Origin: Bacteroidota bacterium
GTDB taxonomy: Bacteria; Bacteroidota; Bacteroidia; JACCXN01
DNA: 6,497 nt
Direction of reading: 5' to 3'
NCBI GenBank assembly: GCA_947462515.1
Contig: CANHPJ010000106.1
Location: 1-6,497, forward strand
In this document: one piece after another, positions 6,043-6,497 of the stretch
Position numbering within the stretch: position 1 is the first letter of the stretch
How the letters are laid out: each line of letters begins with the position of its first letter
Notes under the pieces: generated by a model
Seen by the model: the letters and a program-made list of their open reading frames with translations, nothing else
Told to the model about the DNA's origin: nothing
Database searches by the model: none
Translations under genes and position numbers: made by a program

Positions 6043-6497
6043 TTATAAATTTTTACTAATCTTAAAGAGTAATTCTTTTTCACTTTTACTCAAGCTTTCG
6101 TAACCTGATTTTGATATTTTATCTAAAATTTCATCAATCTTTTGCTGGTTACTTTTATAATCATTTTGATTTTCAGAATAGTTTGCTTCGTTTCTGCGAT
6201 ATGATACTTTTAACTTTGATTTAGGCTTAAACAAATTAGAAAAAAAATTGACAGTATTATCGAACCACAGCGCAATGTTTCTTCCTTTTGCCAATTGAGT
6301 GGAATAAATATAGCCATAAATTGCTCCGCCCAAATGAGTGATATGACCCCCTGCATTTCCTTTTTCTATGCTCAATACATCAATCAAAACAAGGATTAGG
6401 GCTATATACTTTAATTTTATAGGACCTATTAATACCATAAAAACAGAATAGTTTGGAAGGTAAGTTGCTATTGCAATTAACACGGCTAATACCGCCC
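6043..6497 (-). CDS. Rhomboid family intramembrane serine protease, 5'-truncated by window edge
   Basis: The C-terminal 151 or so residues of a rhomboid protease, open to the right edge. The GTG at 6483 is therefore internal. The first whole codons at the edge read AVLAVLIA, preceded by a partial codon xGG that fits glycine. This matches the GxSGA motif and places the catalytic serine just beyond the window. The catalytic histidine is the second H of GHITHLGG (codon 6334-6336), followed by the small-residue helix GGAIYGYIY. Hydrophobic helices flank it. After the membrane part comes a basic, hydrophilic tail that ends in a segment with a regular DEILDKISKSGYESLSKSEK pattern; I recall similar tails (possibly DUF6576) on Bacteroidota rhomboids. 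The protein should cut transmembrane substrates within the membrane; which ones is unknown. The EEP gene follows after 9 nt. In many Bacteroidota a second rhomboid gene and mutL lie upstream, which would be outside this window. Confidence 0.9.
   Translation of the reverse strand, partial: AVLAVLIAIATYLPNYSVFMVLIGPIKLKYIALILVLIDVLSIEKGNAGGHITHLGGAIYGYIYSTQLAKGRNIALWFDNTVNFFSNLFKPKSKLKVSYRRNEANYSENQNDYKSNQQKIDEILDKISKSGYESLSKSEKELLFKISKNL

Overview
This window looks like ordinary chromosomal DNA from a member of the Bacteroidota, possibly Flavobacteriales or Cytophagales. It is AT-rich. The coding content is Bacteroidota-like: a 7TM-HD c-di-AMP phosphodiesterase, a BshA-type glycosyltransferase, a bacterial SUI1/eIF1 homologue, a YkpA/YbiT-type ABC-F ATPase, the Bacteroidota-style 2[4Fe-4S] ferredoxin with a long linker, and a rhomboid protease followed by a membrane-anchored endonuclease/exonuclease/phosphatase (EEP) protein. 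No Shine-Dalgarno sequence is evident before the well-anchored starts, as is usual for this phylum. The one good promoter candidate has the Bacteroidota form TTG-N21-TAnnTTTG. No rRNA, tRNA, IS element, CRISPR array, phage gene or toxin-antitoxin pair was found.

Layout: the left part is read on the + strand. It holds the 3' part of the 7TM-HD gene (cut by the left edge, stop at 1018) and then bshA (1072-2211). The rest is on the - strand. Reading from the right edge, this is the rhomboid gene (cut by the right edge), the EEP gene (start 6033), a 256-bp gap, the ferredoxin gene (4667-4320), a hairpin terminator (4301-4266), the ABC-F gene (4231-2618) and the SUI1 gene (2556-2212). The SUI1 and bshA genes converge with no base between their stop codons.

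Together: the 7TM-HD protein should lower c-di-AMP, BshA starts bacillithiol synthesis, SUI1 and ABC-F act at the ribosome, the ferredoxin carries electrons, and the rhomboid/EEP pair are membrane proteins that are probably co-transcribed. These look like separate housekeeping units rather than one pathway. I found no convincing new multi-gene system. The points worth a second look are small: a possible leaderless bshA transcript, an ABC-F protein with one consensus and one degenerate ATP site, a TTG-started EEP gene in the same frame as the gene before it, an EEP domain predicted to face outside the cytoplasm, and a long hairpin in the 4668-4923 gap.
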